This document shows positions 22,994 to 31,593 of a stretch of 31,656 nt of DNA, piece after piece. The notes beneath the pieces were generated by a model. It saw only the letters and a list, made by a program, of their open reading frames with translations, ran no database searches and was not told the DNA's origin. This DNA is from JAAUTS01 sp034440395 (GTDB lineage: Bacteria; Verrucomicrobiota; Verrucomicrobiia; Methylacidiphilales; JAAUTS01), in contig JAWXBW010000056.1 of assembly GCA_034440395.1 (NCBI GenBank), positions 1-31,656 of the forward strand, read 5' to 3'. Both the position numbers and the translations under genes were made by a program. Every line of letters starts with the position of its first letter. The stretch's first letter is position 1.

Positions 22994-24895
22994 TTAAACG
23001 CTCGTCGTCAACTCGGGCGACTTTTTATCTTCTGCTGGGGTTGGGTCAGGGGTTGGAGCAACTTCAAGCACAGGTCCGCTTTTTTGTTCAGACTCTGCCA
23101 CGGCTACAACAACGGGTTCTGGCTTCGGCTCAATTTTTACCTCAACTTCTGTCTTAGCTGCCGCCTTAGGGCGCGGAGCAGGCTTAGGTTGAGGACGATG
23201 AGCTGCTTGGAGATTGCCCCGGACGTAGTCGATAACGTGGCCTTCATGCAAGAGCCAAGCGAGATCAACTAACATGGCGTGTTCCCGTTCCGTGTCGGTT
23301 ATACCTTCACCCACAGGGCGCAATGCTAGAAGTGCCTTCCACTGGATTTCGCGATCAGCTTTAGGATGAGCTTCTAAATAATCTAACATTTCACTCAAAC
23401 GATCCGAGACCGGCGTAGCCACGCGGTCAAGGTAACGTGGGCGGGCAATGGAAATATAGGTAATATTTTGCTGCGCTTTGAAAAGTTGCAGGCCTTTTGA
23501 GGAAAGGCGGCGGCTCAGGTTATGAACTAAGGGCAATGGGAAACGGCGCAGATCTTCCACCATGTGGCGGGTGAGCTGAAGGATGGGCTGAGCGGAGGCA
23601 CGCTGAGTGGTGGCACCAGGCAAGATAACGCTCTCGCGGATGGCGGTGATTACTTTAGCCGCATGAGTCTCACGGAAATGGCGTTCGACTTCCGTCATGT
23701 TAGCTAGTTTTGTCAAGGTAGAAGCTGGCTCTGTCGTTGCAGCAACAGGGGCAATCTCTTGTGCAACCTCAATCTCTTCGGTTAGCGCATCAGATCCCGG
23801 TTCGGACACTTCAGTGGCAGCTTCAGGAGAAACCAAGGTTTCTTCACTAACCGGTGTTTCTGTTAATTCAACCTCTGCGGAAGCTGCTGGCTCAACAATC
23901 ACTTCGGCAGTTTCACTAGTTGGCACTGCTGGCTCGGCCAGAGCAGCCGCAGGGGCGGCGTCAGGCTGCGCGGCTAGGCTGATATCTATTGCATAGAATT
24001 CATTTTTTGTGCTGACTTCATCCTTCCATTTTTGAATGGAAGCTTCGTCGCGCAACATGCGAATACGGCTTTTATATACGTCGAAGGGCATGTTAGCGTA
24101 GCGTTCAGCATGAAGCTTCAGAAGCTTGGCTTGATACTCGTGAAAATTGGGCGGCCCAAGGAGAACGCCGCTCATCCCACATTGAGCGACGAAGGGGTAG
24201 GCACCTTTTGGTGGGTCGATACTGACAACCTCTTTACGATAGTAGGTGTCAAAGTGTGCGGTGAACACATGTTTGATCGCATCATTTTCATTCAACCAAA
24301 CGCTACCATCAATTTTAGCCTGATAAAGGGGCGTGGCGGTTTCGGAGGATTTCTTGAGTTCTACCCGGTAACGCTCTGGCTTTTCTAAGATGAGGCGTGC
24401 CAGATCAAAAAGCGGGTAGGCCTTCGTTCCTGATTTTATTTGTTTTGCCATGGCGTCCATGCCACGCGAGTCCGGCAAAATTTGTAAGTTCCAATCCACC
24501 AAAACAGGGCGAGGTGGAGGTGCTGCTTGGGCTTGACGATTTTCGGAGAAGCGGGAAGGGCGTTGGTCGCGGCCTTGACCTTGGGAAGGTCTGTCGCGCG
24601 ATGAACGTCCAGCGCCACCGGCCGCACCGCTTCCACTACTAGGACGCGAGCCAGAGGATGAACCAGAAGGTTTACGGCTACGATCATTATTACGATCACG
24701 TCCGCCATCGGAGCCACGACCCGCCCCAGCACCAGAGCGGGGAGATCTGCGACGATCGTCACCCGGGCTATTTTCTGCCATGCGCGAAAGACGTTCGGAG
24801 TGATTAGCGTCCTTTGTCCAAGAGGGTAAAAAACATTGGGCTAAGTCCTGTTCAAGGCTAGCTAAATCAAGGGGCGCAGAAGACTCGTCTTTCAT
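22994..24895 (-). CDS. Low-complexity-tailed protein of unknown function heading the kinase/cyclase operon
   Basis: A 633-residue protein with two apparently folded regions separated by disordered ones. Residues 1-40 are normal. 42-125 are Arg/Gly/Ser-rich (many SR, RG and GRD motifs, RNA-binding-like). A first globular block at 130-305 includes VLVDWNLQIL, YPLFDLARLIL and GVLLGPPNFHEYQAKLLKLH. 306-395 are Ala/Glu/Val/Pro-rich and acidic. A second globular block at 400-565 includes HFRETHAAKVITAIRES, LPLVHNLSRRL and DLAWLLHEGHVIDYVRGNL, the last like a winged-helix wing. 566-633 are Pro/Lys/Glu-rich. I do not recognise a family. The RG-rich part suggests nucleic-acid binding, by composition only. 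It is the first gene of the operon with the FHA-cyclase and kinase and could be a phosphorylation target. The start is an ATG at 24895 without a Shine-Dalgarno. Confidence 0.85.
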   Translation of the reverse strand: MKDESSAPLDLASLEQDLAQCFLPSWTKDANHSERLSRMAENSPGDDRRRSPRSGAGAGRGSDGGRDRNNDRSRKPSGSSSGSRPSSGSGAAGGAGRSSRDRPSQGQGRDQRPSRFSENRQAQAAPPPRPVLVDWNLQILPDSRGMDAMAKQIKSGTKAYPLFDLARLILEKPERYRVELKKSSETATPLYQAKIDGSVWLNENDAIKHVFTAHFDTYYRKEVVSIDPPKGAYPFVAQCGMSGVLLGPPNFHEYQAKLLKLHAERYANMPFDVYKSRIRMLRDEASIQKWKDEVSTKNEFYAIDISLAAQPDAAPAAALAEPAVPTSETAEVIVEPAASAEVELTETPVSEETLVSPEAATEVSEPGSDALTEEIEVAQEIAPVAATTEPASTLTKLANMTEVERHFRETHAAKVITAIRESVILPGATTQRASAQPILQLTRHMVEDLRRFPLPLVHNLSRRLSSKGLQLFKAQQNITYISIARPRYLDRVATPVSDRLSEMLDYLEAHPKADREIQWKALLALRPVGEGITDTEREHAMLVDLAWLLHEGHVIDYVRGNLQAAHRPQPKPAPRPKAAAKTEVEVKIEPKPEPVVVAVAESEQKSGPVLEVAPTPDPTPAEDKKSPELTTSV

Positions 24896-24932
24896 GGGAG
24901 TAGAATAGTAGCATGAACTAGCAGGGTTGGGT

Positions 24933-25003
24933 AAAGAACGTTCTTTATGTTTAATTTGAATGCGCGTTCCTTAAAAATAACAGGAACTCTAGGCGTTCCT
25001 TAA
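24933..25003. promoter_or_regulatory. Cluster of GAAC/GTTC palindromes in the divergent ruvB upstream region
   Basis: A perfect 14-bp palindrome AAAGAACGTTCTTT (24933-24946) is followed by GCGTTCCTTAA (24964-24974), AGGAAC (24982-24987) and a second GCGTTCCTTAA (24993-25003). The last three form overlapping inverted repeats (GTTCC...GGAAC and AGGAAC-N7-GTTCCT). They lie in the 198-bp gap between the divergent kinase/cyclase operon and ruvB and look like regulator-binding sites. ruvB is often LexA-controlled, and LexA half-sites in many phyla contain GAAC/GTTC, but the spacing here is not the one I know for any LexA. Confidence 0.5.
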
Positions 25004-25093
25004 CTTAATATTTTTTAATTATTTACACCTAGACGCATTGATTCTGCCTCGTGTAACTTCATCTTTTCGTGTTAAGCTCACACCACCCATTTT

Positions 25094-26116
25094 ATGTCTG
25101 AAAAAATTTCACAGCGCCTCAATGATCCCTCCACCGAGCCTTCCCCTCAGGACCATTCCCTTCGCCCCACAGAGCTTGATGAATTCGTAGGCCAAGCTAA
25201 AGTTAAAGAACGGCTTGAGGTCATGATCCAATCCGCTAAAATCCGCGGCGAATCCCTCGAACACATCCTACTCAGTGGCCCTCCCGGCCTCGGTAAAACA
25301 ACGCTAGCCCATATCCTAGCCAAGGCCATGGATGTGCAAATCCGCATCACCTCCGGCCCCACTTTAGAAAAAGCAGGAGACCTCGCTGGCCTCCTCACGA
25401 CTCTGGAACCGAACGATGTTTTATTTATCGACGAAATTCATCGTCTCAACAAATCGATCGAAGAATATCTTTACCCCGCCATGGAAGATTTTCGCATCGA
25501 CATCATCATCGACCAAGGCCCCAACGCTCGCAGCGTTTGCCTAAACTTACCCAAGTTCACTCTCGTCGGAGCCACCACTCGCCCCGGCATGTTAAGCGCG
25601 CCCCTACGCTCCCGTTTCGGCATGACCAACCGCTTAGAATACTACGATTCCGAACTCCTCCGCTCCATCATCCTCCGCTCCGCCACGCTTCTAGGTCTGC
25701 AAATCGAAGCAGACGCCGCCTTTGAAATAGCTCGCCGTTCCCGCGGCACCCCACGTATCGCCAACAATCTCCTACGTTGGGTGCGCGACTACGCCCTCGT
25801 CAAAGCCGACGCCCACGTCACTACGGTCGTAGCCGACAAAGCCCTCAACATGCTCGAGATCAGTGCTAACGGCCTAGATGAAATGGATAAACGCATCCTC
25901 GAAGCCCTCATTCTTAAATACCAAGGCGGCCCCGTGGGACTCAGCTCCTTGGCCGTGGCCGTAGGCGAGGAAGCCGGCACTCTCGAAGAAGTCCACGAAC
26001 CCTACCTCATCATGGAAGGCTACATCCAGCGCACCCAACAAGGCCGCATCGCCCTACCGAAAGCCTACGAATCTCTCAATCTCAAACCCACAAAAAAACA
26101 AGGCGATTTACTTTAA
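25094..26116 (+). CDS. ruvB: Holliday junction branch migration ATPase RuvB
   Basis: A 340-residue RuvB, the hexameric motor that drives branch migration of Holliday junctions together with RuvA before RuvC cleavage. It begins with the typical LRPTELDEFVGQAKVKERL. The AAA+ domain has SGPPGLGKTTLAH (Walker A Lys68), VLFIDEIHRL (Asp113, Glu114), FTLVGATTRPG (sensor 1) and SAPLRSRFG (arginine finger region). The C-terminal winged-helix domain has GPVGLSSLAVAVGEEAGTLEEVHEPYL. The length is normal. ruvA and ruvC are not adjacent. The upstream region holds the palindrome cluster at 24933-25003. The ATG has no Shine-Dalgarno. Confidence 0.98.
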   Translation: MSEKISQRLNDPSTEPSPQDHSLRPTELDEFVGQAKVKERLEVMIQSAKIRGESLEHILLSGPPGLGKTTLAHILAKAMDVQIRITSGPTLEKAGDLAGLLTTLEPNDVLFIDEIHRLNKSIEEYLYPAMEDFRIDIIIDQGPNARSVCLNLPKFTLVGATTRPGMLSAPLRSRFGMTNRLEYYDSELLRSIILRSATLLGLQIEADAAFEIARRSRGTPRIANNLLRWVRDYALVKADAHVTTVVADKALNMLEISANGLDEMDKRILEALILKYQGGPVGLSSLAVAVGEEAGTLEEVHEPYLIMEGYIQRTQQGRIALPKAYESLNLKPTKKQGDLL

Positions 26117-26208
26117 ATCCGCTTCAAATAAAAGCCCTTTCCACGGAGTTTACTAAAATTCCATAAATTTCTTGGCAAGCGGCTTGGCTTTGCCAACCTT
26201 CTCTCGCT

Positions 26209-29200
26209 ATGCCTAAACGCTCAGACCTTCATTCCATCCTCGTCATCGGTTCCGGTCCCATCATCATCGGTCAAGCCTGCGAGTTCGACTACTCCGGCGT
26301 CCAAGCCTGTAAAGCTCTCCGCGAGGAAGGCTACAAAGTCATCCTCATTAACTCGAACCCTGCCACCATCATGACAGACCCCGAGTTCGCTCACCGCACT
26401 TACATTGAGCCCATCACCCCCGAAGTCGTGGAAATGATCATCGCTAAAGAAAGACCCGACGCCCTCCTGCCCACCCTCGGAGGTCAAACCGCTCTCAACA
26501 CCTCCATGTCCCTCTTCAAGTCAGGCGTGCTGGCTAAATATAATGTGGAAATGATCGGTGCCAACGCCGAGGCCATCACTAAAGGCGAAGACCGCCAAAT
26601 CTTCAAAGAGTGCATGCTTAAAATTGGCATCGACTGCGCCCGCTCTAAAACCGCTCACACCATTCAAGAAGCCCGCGATACCGCCGCATGGCTCGGAAAT
26701 TTTCCCGTCATCATCCGCCCCGCCTTCACTCTCGGAGGCACAGGCGGCGGCATCGCCTATAATAAAGAAGAGTTTGAGCAAATCGCCGAGTCCGGCCTAG
26801 ACCTCTCACCCGTCACCGAAATTCTTGTCGAAGAGTGCTTATTAGGCTGGAAGGAATACGAGATGGAAGTCGTGCGCGACAAGAACGATAACTGCATCAT
26901 CATCTGCTCCATCGAAAACTTCGACCCCATGGGCATCCACACCGGCGACAGCATCACCGTCGCACCCATTCAGACTTTGTCCGATAAAGAATACCAACGT
27001 ATGCGCGACGCCTCCTTCGCCGTGATTCGCGAGATCGGTGTCGAAACTGGCGGCTCCAACATCCAGTTCGCCGTCGACCCCAAAACAGGCCGCATGATTG
27101 TGATCGAGATGAACCCCCGCGTCTCCCGCTCCTCCGCCCTCGCCTCTAAAGCTACCGGCTTCCCCATTGCAAAAATCGCCGCTAAACTCGCCGTCGGCTA
27201 CACCCTTGATGAATTAAAAAACGACATCACCCAAACCACCCCCGCCTCCTTCGAACCCACCATCGACTACGTCGTCACGAAAATCCCGCGCTTCACCTTT
27301 GAGAAATTCCCCGGTGCCGATACCACCCTCACCACCCAGATGAAATCCGTCGGTGAAGCCATGGCCATCGGGCGCACCTTTAAAGAATCCTTCCAGAAAG
27401 CTGTCCGCTCCATGGACTTAAAAGGAAAGGAAGGCACCCTTGCCTTCGGCACTCCCCTGTCGAAAGAACCCGACGATCTCCTACGCAGCAAACTCCGCAC
27501 CCCCAACAACCAACGCCTCTGGTGGATCACCCACGCGTTCCAATGCAACTACAGCGTTGAACAAATCTTCGAACTCACCTTTATCGATCGCTGGTTTCTG
27601 GAAAATATTAAACAACTTTCTGACCTCGCACTCGAACTAGAAAAGGTTGATCTCCTTGACGAGAAAAATCTACCCCTCCTCGAAAAAGCTAAGAGCTACG
27701 GATTCAGCGACCAGCAACTTTGTCAGCTCCAACCTAAAAATCAAAAGTTAGCAATAAAAGACATCCGCACCTTCCGTGAAAAAAAGGGACTCACCCCCAG
27801 CTTCCGTCTTGTCGATACCTGCTCTGCTGAGTTCGAGGCTTACACCCCTTATTTTTATTCCACCTACGACCGGGGCGATAACGAAATAAAGCGCACCCCG
27901 CGCAAAAAAATCATGATCCTCGGTGGCGGCCCCAATCGCATCGGCCAAGGCATCGAGTTCGACTACTGCTGCGTCCACGCCAGTCTCGCCCTGCGGGAAG
28001 CGGGCTTCGAGACCATCATGGTCAACTCGAACCCCGAAACCGTCTCCACCGATTACGACATCTCCGATAAACTCTACTTTGAGCCCCTCACGGTGGAAGA
28101 TGTTCTCCATATCTACCAAGCAGAAAACATTGACGATCAGGTGCTCGGCGTCATCGTCCAATTCGGCGGCCAAACTCCCCTTAACTTAGCCGCAGGCCTA
28201 GCTGAAGCGGGTGTACGCATCATCGGCACCTCCGTAGCAGCCATAGCCCGAGCCGAAGATCGTAAGTTATTTCAAGAAATGCTTCATAAGCTCAAGCTAC
28301 GTCAGCCTAAGAACTCCACCGCCACGGGTATTGAAGAAGCCTTAGAAGGTGCCAATAAAACGGGCTACCCCGTCCTCATGCGACCCTCCTTCGTCTTGGG
28401 CGGGCGGAATATGCAAATCGTTTATAACGACGACGAGTTACGCCACTACATGCAAAATTCAGTGGAAATTTCTCCCGACCGCCCTGTCCTCATCGACCAG
28501 TTTCTCGACGATGCTACGGAAGTCGACGTGGACTGCATCTCCGACGGGAACCTAGCTGTGATCGGTGCCGTCATGGAACACATCGAGCGTGCTGGCGTTC
28601 ATTCTGGTGACAGTGCCTGCGCTATTCCCCCCTACTCGCTGAAGCAGTCTGTGATTGATGAAATTAAACAAGCCACCATCGCCATGGCTAAAGAGCTGGG
28701 CGTGAAAGGCCTTATGAACGTCCAATACGCCGTCAAAAACGGTGACGTCTATATTCTCGAAGTAAACCCTCGCGCCTCCCGCACTGTCCCCTTCGTTAGT
28801 AAAGCCATCGGTCGTCCGCTGGCTAAATTAGCCTCACTCGTCATGGCAGGTAAAACCTTAGCGGAACTAAACTTCACAAAAGAGATCATTCCTACTCTCT
28901 TCAATGTTAAAGAAGCCGTTTTCCCATTTAATAAGTTCCGCGGGGTAGATATATTACTCGGACCAGAAATGAAATCGACGGGCGAAGTCATGGGGATTGA
29001 CGCTGATTTCGGCATCGCCTACGCCAAAACCCAAATGGCCGCAGGCTCTCCCCTGCCCACTTCAGGTCAAGTTTTTGTCAGTGTCCCTGATGCGGATAAG
29101 CCGCTCGCCGTGCAACTTGCGAAGGAACTCTCTGAACTCGGCTTTACCATTTGCAGCACCAGTGGCACTAGTAAAGCCTTAAAAGACGCAGGCGTTCCCG

Positions 29201-29460
29201 TCAATGAGTTGAATAAACTTAATGAGGGTCGCCCCAACATCCTCGACGTCATGAAAAATCAGAAACTGGTGCTCATCATCAACACCCCTGCTGGTCCCGT
29301 GGCTCGAGCCGATGAAATTAACATCCGTATCACGGCGTTGTATGCCAAAGTCCCCGTCATGACTACCATGGCCGCCGCCCAAGCCACCGTGCAGGGAATC
29401 CGTTCCATTAAGAAATCAGGTTTCGGCGTGCTCGCCCTGCAAGACGTGCACCAAGCCTAA
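26209..29460 (+). CDS. carB: Carbamoyl phosphate synthase large subunit
   Basis: A 1,083-residue CarB (E. coli 1,073), which makes carbamoyl phosphate from bicarbonate, ammonia (from CarA) and two ATP for pyrimidine and arginine synthesis. The N-terminal carboxyphosphate half has IGSGPIIIGQACEFDYSG, LPTLGGQTALN, RPAFTLGGTGGG and EMNPRVSRSSALASKATG. The carbamoyl-phosphate half has MILGGGPNRIGQGIEFDYCC, RPSFVLGGRNM and EVNPRASRTVPFVSKAIG. The C-terminal MGS-like allosteric domain spans about 945-1083. All expected blocks are present. carA is not in the window. It lies 92 bp after ruvB on the same strand. A small TTGGC-ttt-GCCAA inverted repeat (near 26184-26196) precedes the start. Confidence 0.98.
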   Translation: MPKRSDLHSILVIGSGPIIIGQACEFDYSGVQACKALREEGYKVILINSNPATIMTDPEFAHRTYIEPITPEVVEMIIAKERPDALLPTLGGQTALNTSMSLFKSGVLAKYNVEMIGANAEAITKGEDRQIFKECMLKIGIDCARSKTAHTIQEARDTAAWLGNFPVIIRPAFTLGGTGGGIAYNKEEFEQIAESGLDLSPVTEILVEECLLGWKEYEMEVVRDKNDNCIIICSIENFDPMGIHTGDSITVAPIQTLSDKEYQRMRDASFAVIREIGVETGGSNIQFAVDPKTGRMIVIEMNPRVSRSSALASKATGFPIAKIAAKLAVGYTLDELKNDITQTTPASFEPTIDYVVTKIPRFTFEKFPGADTTLTTQMKSVGEAMAIGRTFKESFQKAVRSMDLKGKEGTLAFGTPLSKEPDDLLRSKLRTPNNQRLWWITHAFQCNYSVEQIFELTFIDRWFLENIKQLSDLALELEKVDLLDEKNLPLLEKAKSYGFSDQQLCQLQPKNQKLAIKDIRTFREKKGLTPSFRLVDTCSAEFEAYTPYFYSTYDRGDNEIKRTPRKKIMILGGGPNRIGQGIEFDYCCVHASLALREAGFETIMVNSNPETVSTDYDISDKLYFEPLTVEDVLHIYQAENIDDQVLGVIVQFGGQTPLNLAAGLAEAGVRIIGTSVAAIARAEDRKLFQEMLHKLKLRQPKNSTATGIEEALEGANKTGYPVLMRPSFVLGGRNMQIVYNDDELRHYMQNSVEISPDRPVLIDQFLDDATEVDVDCISDGNLAVIGAVMEHIERAGVHSGDSACAIPPYSLKQSVIDEIKQATIAMAKELGVKGLMNVQYAVKNGDVYILEVNPRASRTVPFVSKAIGRPLAKLASLVMAGKTLAELNFTKEIIPTLFNVKEAVFPFNKFRGVDILLGPEMKSTGEVMGIDADFGIAYAKTQMAAGSPLPTSGQVFVSVPDADKPLAVQLAKELSELGFTICSTSGTSKALKDAGVPVNELNKLNEGRPNILDVMKNQKLVLIINTPAGPVARADEINIRITALYAKVPVMTTMAAAQATVQGIRSIKKSGFGVLALQDVHQA

Positions 29461-29484
29461 GGAGTTTTTTAGCATATCTGCAAA

Positions 29485-29505
29485 GTTACGGGTTCACTTC
29501 GTTGT
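29485..29505 (+). repeat. Left flanking sequence similar to 31613-31634
   Basis: GTTACGGGTTC-ACTTCGTTGT here against GTTGCGGGCTCAACTTCGTTGT at 31613-31634: 19 of 22 positions agree, with one gap. The pair encloses the restriction-modification genes in direct orientation and might be traces of the integration event. The similarity is short and could be chance. Confidence 0.35.
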
Positions 29506-29623
29506 AAATCATCAGGAGCCCGACCAAAAAATGGAAAGCTGGAAGCGTTTAACTCGTTGATCTTATTCAGACGAGACAGTCATCTCTACGTCTAAGATCA
29601 CTAACCCTCTTGTTCGATAGTAT

Positions 29624-30358
29624 TTATTTAATAACTTCTATCCATGACGGGTCGAAATTCAACGCCTTCAAAACATTATCCTGATTCAACAGTGGGGGCT
29701 GCTTAATCCGTATGGCAAGTCGATCTTGGGGAACAGCTTCCATAATCGTGAATTGGGATCCGTGGGGCTGCCATGTAAACTTATGTTCATTGGTTTGGCT
29801 AAAAAATCCTTCAAGGTTGTTCCGCTTGTTCCACTTCCAACAAAAATCATTTTCAGAAAACATCACGGTATCGAACTCGAATATGGCCAACTCCAATAGA
29901 TCGTCTGATTTGACAAGAACAACCGTCCTTAAATGCTTATAGTGCCTACGAATAGCAGCGACACGCTCATTCCAAATGGAGAGCACTTTTTGGCCAAGTT
30001 CTTGAGGATCACATTCACTCACCTCTCGGTCACCAAATGAATACACGGGTGAATTACGTCCAGAAATTAAACGAACCCTTGATACAGTTGCTGGGTTGTC
30101 ATTCTTTACCGTCTTAGCACCCCAAGCGGTTTGTTCCAAAACAACATCGTCAAGCCCCACATTTGACGGCTTCCAACGTGCGCCTATTAGACGCGCAAAT
30201 ATCTGCTCCCAATCTGTCCCCTCAAGAATCGCAGCTGTTCTTGTGGCTAAGTGATAAACGACCTCTCTGCCCAATCCCAAAGCAACATCACTTGGAAGCT
30301 GATTTAGAGGAAAGGGGGGCCGATACTTTTCGACTGTTCTTAATTTTGGATTTCGCAT
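29624..30358 (-). CDS. Probable type II restriction endonuclease
   Basis: A 244-residue protein directly downstream of, and overlapping by 71 bp, the C5-cytosine methyltransferase gene. That position is the main reason for the call. The sequence WEQIFARLIGARWKPSNVGLDDVVLEQTAWGAKTVK (residues 50-85) has the order expected in a PD-(D/E)xK nuclease: a helix Glu (51), an Asp pair (70-71) at the start of a strand, and a Lys (82) at the end of the next. The acidic partner before the Lys is not clear-cut. Residues 139-165 (HYKHLRTVVLVKSDD, LAIFEF) look like further core strands. No specific enzyme is recognised and the recognition site is unknown. The frame is intact. Confidence 0.65.
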   Translation of the reverse strand: MRNPKLRTVEKYRPPFPLNQLPSDVALGLGREVVYHLATRTAAILEGTDWEQIFARLIGARWKPSNVGLDDVVLEQTAWGAKTVKNDNPATVSRVRLISGRNSPVYSFGDREVSECDPQELGQKVLSIWNERVAAIRRHYKHLRTVVLVKSDDLLELAIFEFDTVMFSENDFCWKWNKRNNLEGFFSQTNEHKFTWQPHGSQFTIMEAVPQDRLAIRIKQPPLLNQDNVLKALNFDPSWIEVIK

Positions 30359-31370
30359 GATAAACAGAGGGTTCTTCGAGCAAACGAAGTTGCGTGGAGT
30401 GTTTTTCTAGGGGAGCCGTAGGGCAGCCGATATTTAAGGCCGAAAAAAGTTCATTGATAACAGCCTCAGCCACGTTGACAGGTAGGCTATTGCCAGCCTG
30501 TTTTCTAATTTGAGAATCTGAACAGGTTATCTTAAAGGATTCAGGAAACCCTTGAAGTCTGAGCATCTCGCGAGGGGTCAGTCTCCTTTCACCGTTAACT
30601 AAAAGATAGTTGTAAGACGCCCCTGCCCGGAGAGCACAAGAAAACGGATAAGCACTGATATGCCCCGCCTTGTTTTCGTGCCAAATCGTGGGTTCTTTTT
30701 TGGGAGACACCATGCTCCATCTCTTTTCACGAATTCTGTCAGATGCGTAAAATTTTTCGGGGACGTTTCGCTCCAATACCTTGGACAAGGGTATCATGGG
30801 GACTTTCCCAGACGGCCACGTTATATATTTTGAATCTTTGCACCCTACTATCCAAATGCGCTCGCGCTTCTGAGGTAGGCCAAAATCAAGGGCGTTTAGC
30901 ACCCGATACTCCGTGTAGTATCCTAGCTCTGTGAGTGTATGAAGAATCTTTTTGAGTGTCCTACCAGAGTCATGCCCTGCTAACAGTTTTACATTCTCTA
31001 AAATGAAAGCCTTGGGACGTTTTACGTCAATGATGCGGGCGATATCAAAAAACAGTGTTCCTCGGGTGTCTTCAAATCCCTTCATCTGCCCAATAATACT
31101 GAACGGCTGGCAAGGAAAGCCACCCAGCAGGATGTCGTGCTCGGGAATATCAGCCGCTTCGATTTTAGTGATGTCGCCCTTGGGTGATTCACCGAAGTTT
31201 GCCTCGTATGCCTTTTGGCATTCGGTATCAATGTCGCTCGAAAATACGCATTCAGGAGTAACCGCAAAGCGACGTGAAACCTCCTCAAAAGCAAAGCGAA
31301 ATCCACCTATTCCACAGAAGAGGTCAATGAAACGAATACGCTGGGAGTGATGTCCGTTAATTGTGTGCAT
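30288..31370 (-). CDS. DNA (cytosine-5-)-methyltransferase of a restriction-modification system
   Basis: A 360-residue C5-cytosine methyltransferase using S-adenosylmethionine. Motif I is FIDLFCGIGGF (14-24), motif IV GGFPCQPFS with catalytic Cys87, motif VI ENV (125-127), motif VIII QKRERIWIVG (167-176), motif IX RRLTPREMLRLQGFP (262-276) and motif X QAGNSLPVNV (291-300). The target-recognition region between VIII and IX is about 85 residues, so this is a compact single-specificity enzyme. About 50 residues follow motif X, rich in Lys and Ser, and the last part is encoded in the overlap with the downstream endonuclease gene. Placing the methylase first lets protection precede cleavage. No Vsr or controller gene is seen on this side. 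Confidence 0.95.
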   Translation of the reverse strand: MHTINGHHSQRIRFIDLFCGIGGFRFAFEEVSRRFAVTPECVFSSDIDTECQKAYEANFGESPKGDITKIEAADIPEHDILLGGFPCQPFSIIGQMKGFEDTRGTLFFDIARIIDVKRPKAFILENVKLLAGHDSGRTLKKILHTLTELGYYTEYRVLNALDFGLPQKRERIWIVGCKDSKYITWPSGKVPMIPLSKVLERNVPEKFYASDRIREKRWSMVSPKKEPTIWHENKAGHISAYPFSCALRAGASYNYLLVNGERRLTPREMLRLQGFPESFKITCSDSQIRKQAGNSLPVNVAEAVINELFSALNIGCPTAPLEKHSTQLRLLEEPSVYHAKSKIKNSRKVSAPLSSKSASK

Positions 31371-31448
31371 GCGACAGTTTCACAATGAAGAAAAAAAACT
31401 TGATCTGCAAGGTCACAATTTTCTTTGTCAAACACCTAACAGCATACG

Positions 31449-31482
31449 TAGGCTATAATTTTTTGCCTATGCTATATTAGGC
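31449..31482. promoter_or_regulatory. Iterated TAGGC/GCCTA half-sites upstream of the methyltransferase
   Basis: TAGGC (31449-31453), GCCTA (31465-31469) and TAGGC (31478-31482) alternate in orientation over 34 bp, with A/T-rich spacers, 79-112 bp upstream of the methyltransferase ATG. A TTGACA hexamer on the minus strand (about 31428-31433) lies between them and the gene, so the sites could be an operator next to its promoter. Confidence 0.4.
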
Positions 31483-31503
31483 AAAATGACTTAGAGTGAA
31501 GGC

Positions 31504-31540
31504 GACGGGCAAACGAACCCAAGGGTTCTCGTCATTTTTT
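31504..31540 (+). terminator. Terminator-like hairpin followed by T6
   Basis: GACG (31504-31507) and GAACCC-aa-GGGTTC (31515-31528) followed by CGTC (31530-31533), A and TTTTTT. The inner 6-bp stem is perfect and the outer stem leaves an asymmetric loop. AAAATGAC at 31483-31490 is also the complement of GTCATTTT at 31531-31538. No plus-strand gene in the window is known to end here. Confidence 0.35.
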
Positions 31541-31593
31541 ATCTTCTCGCTCTCGCAAGGACGCCCTTTAGGAAAAGTGCGCTCGAGAGGATT

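Noticed and set aside
27748..28173. 141-codon minus-strand frame in carB
   Set aside because: Antisense shadow of a conserved CarB segment.
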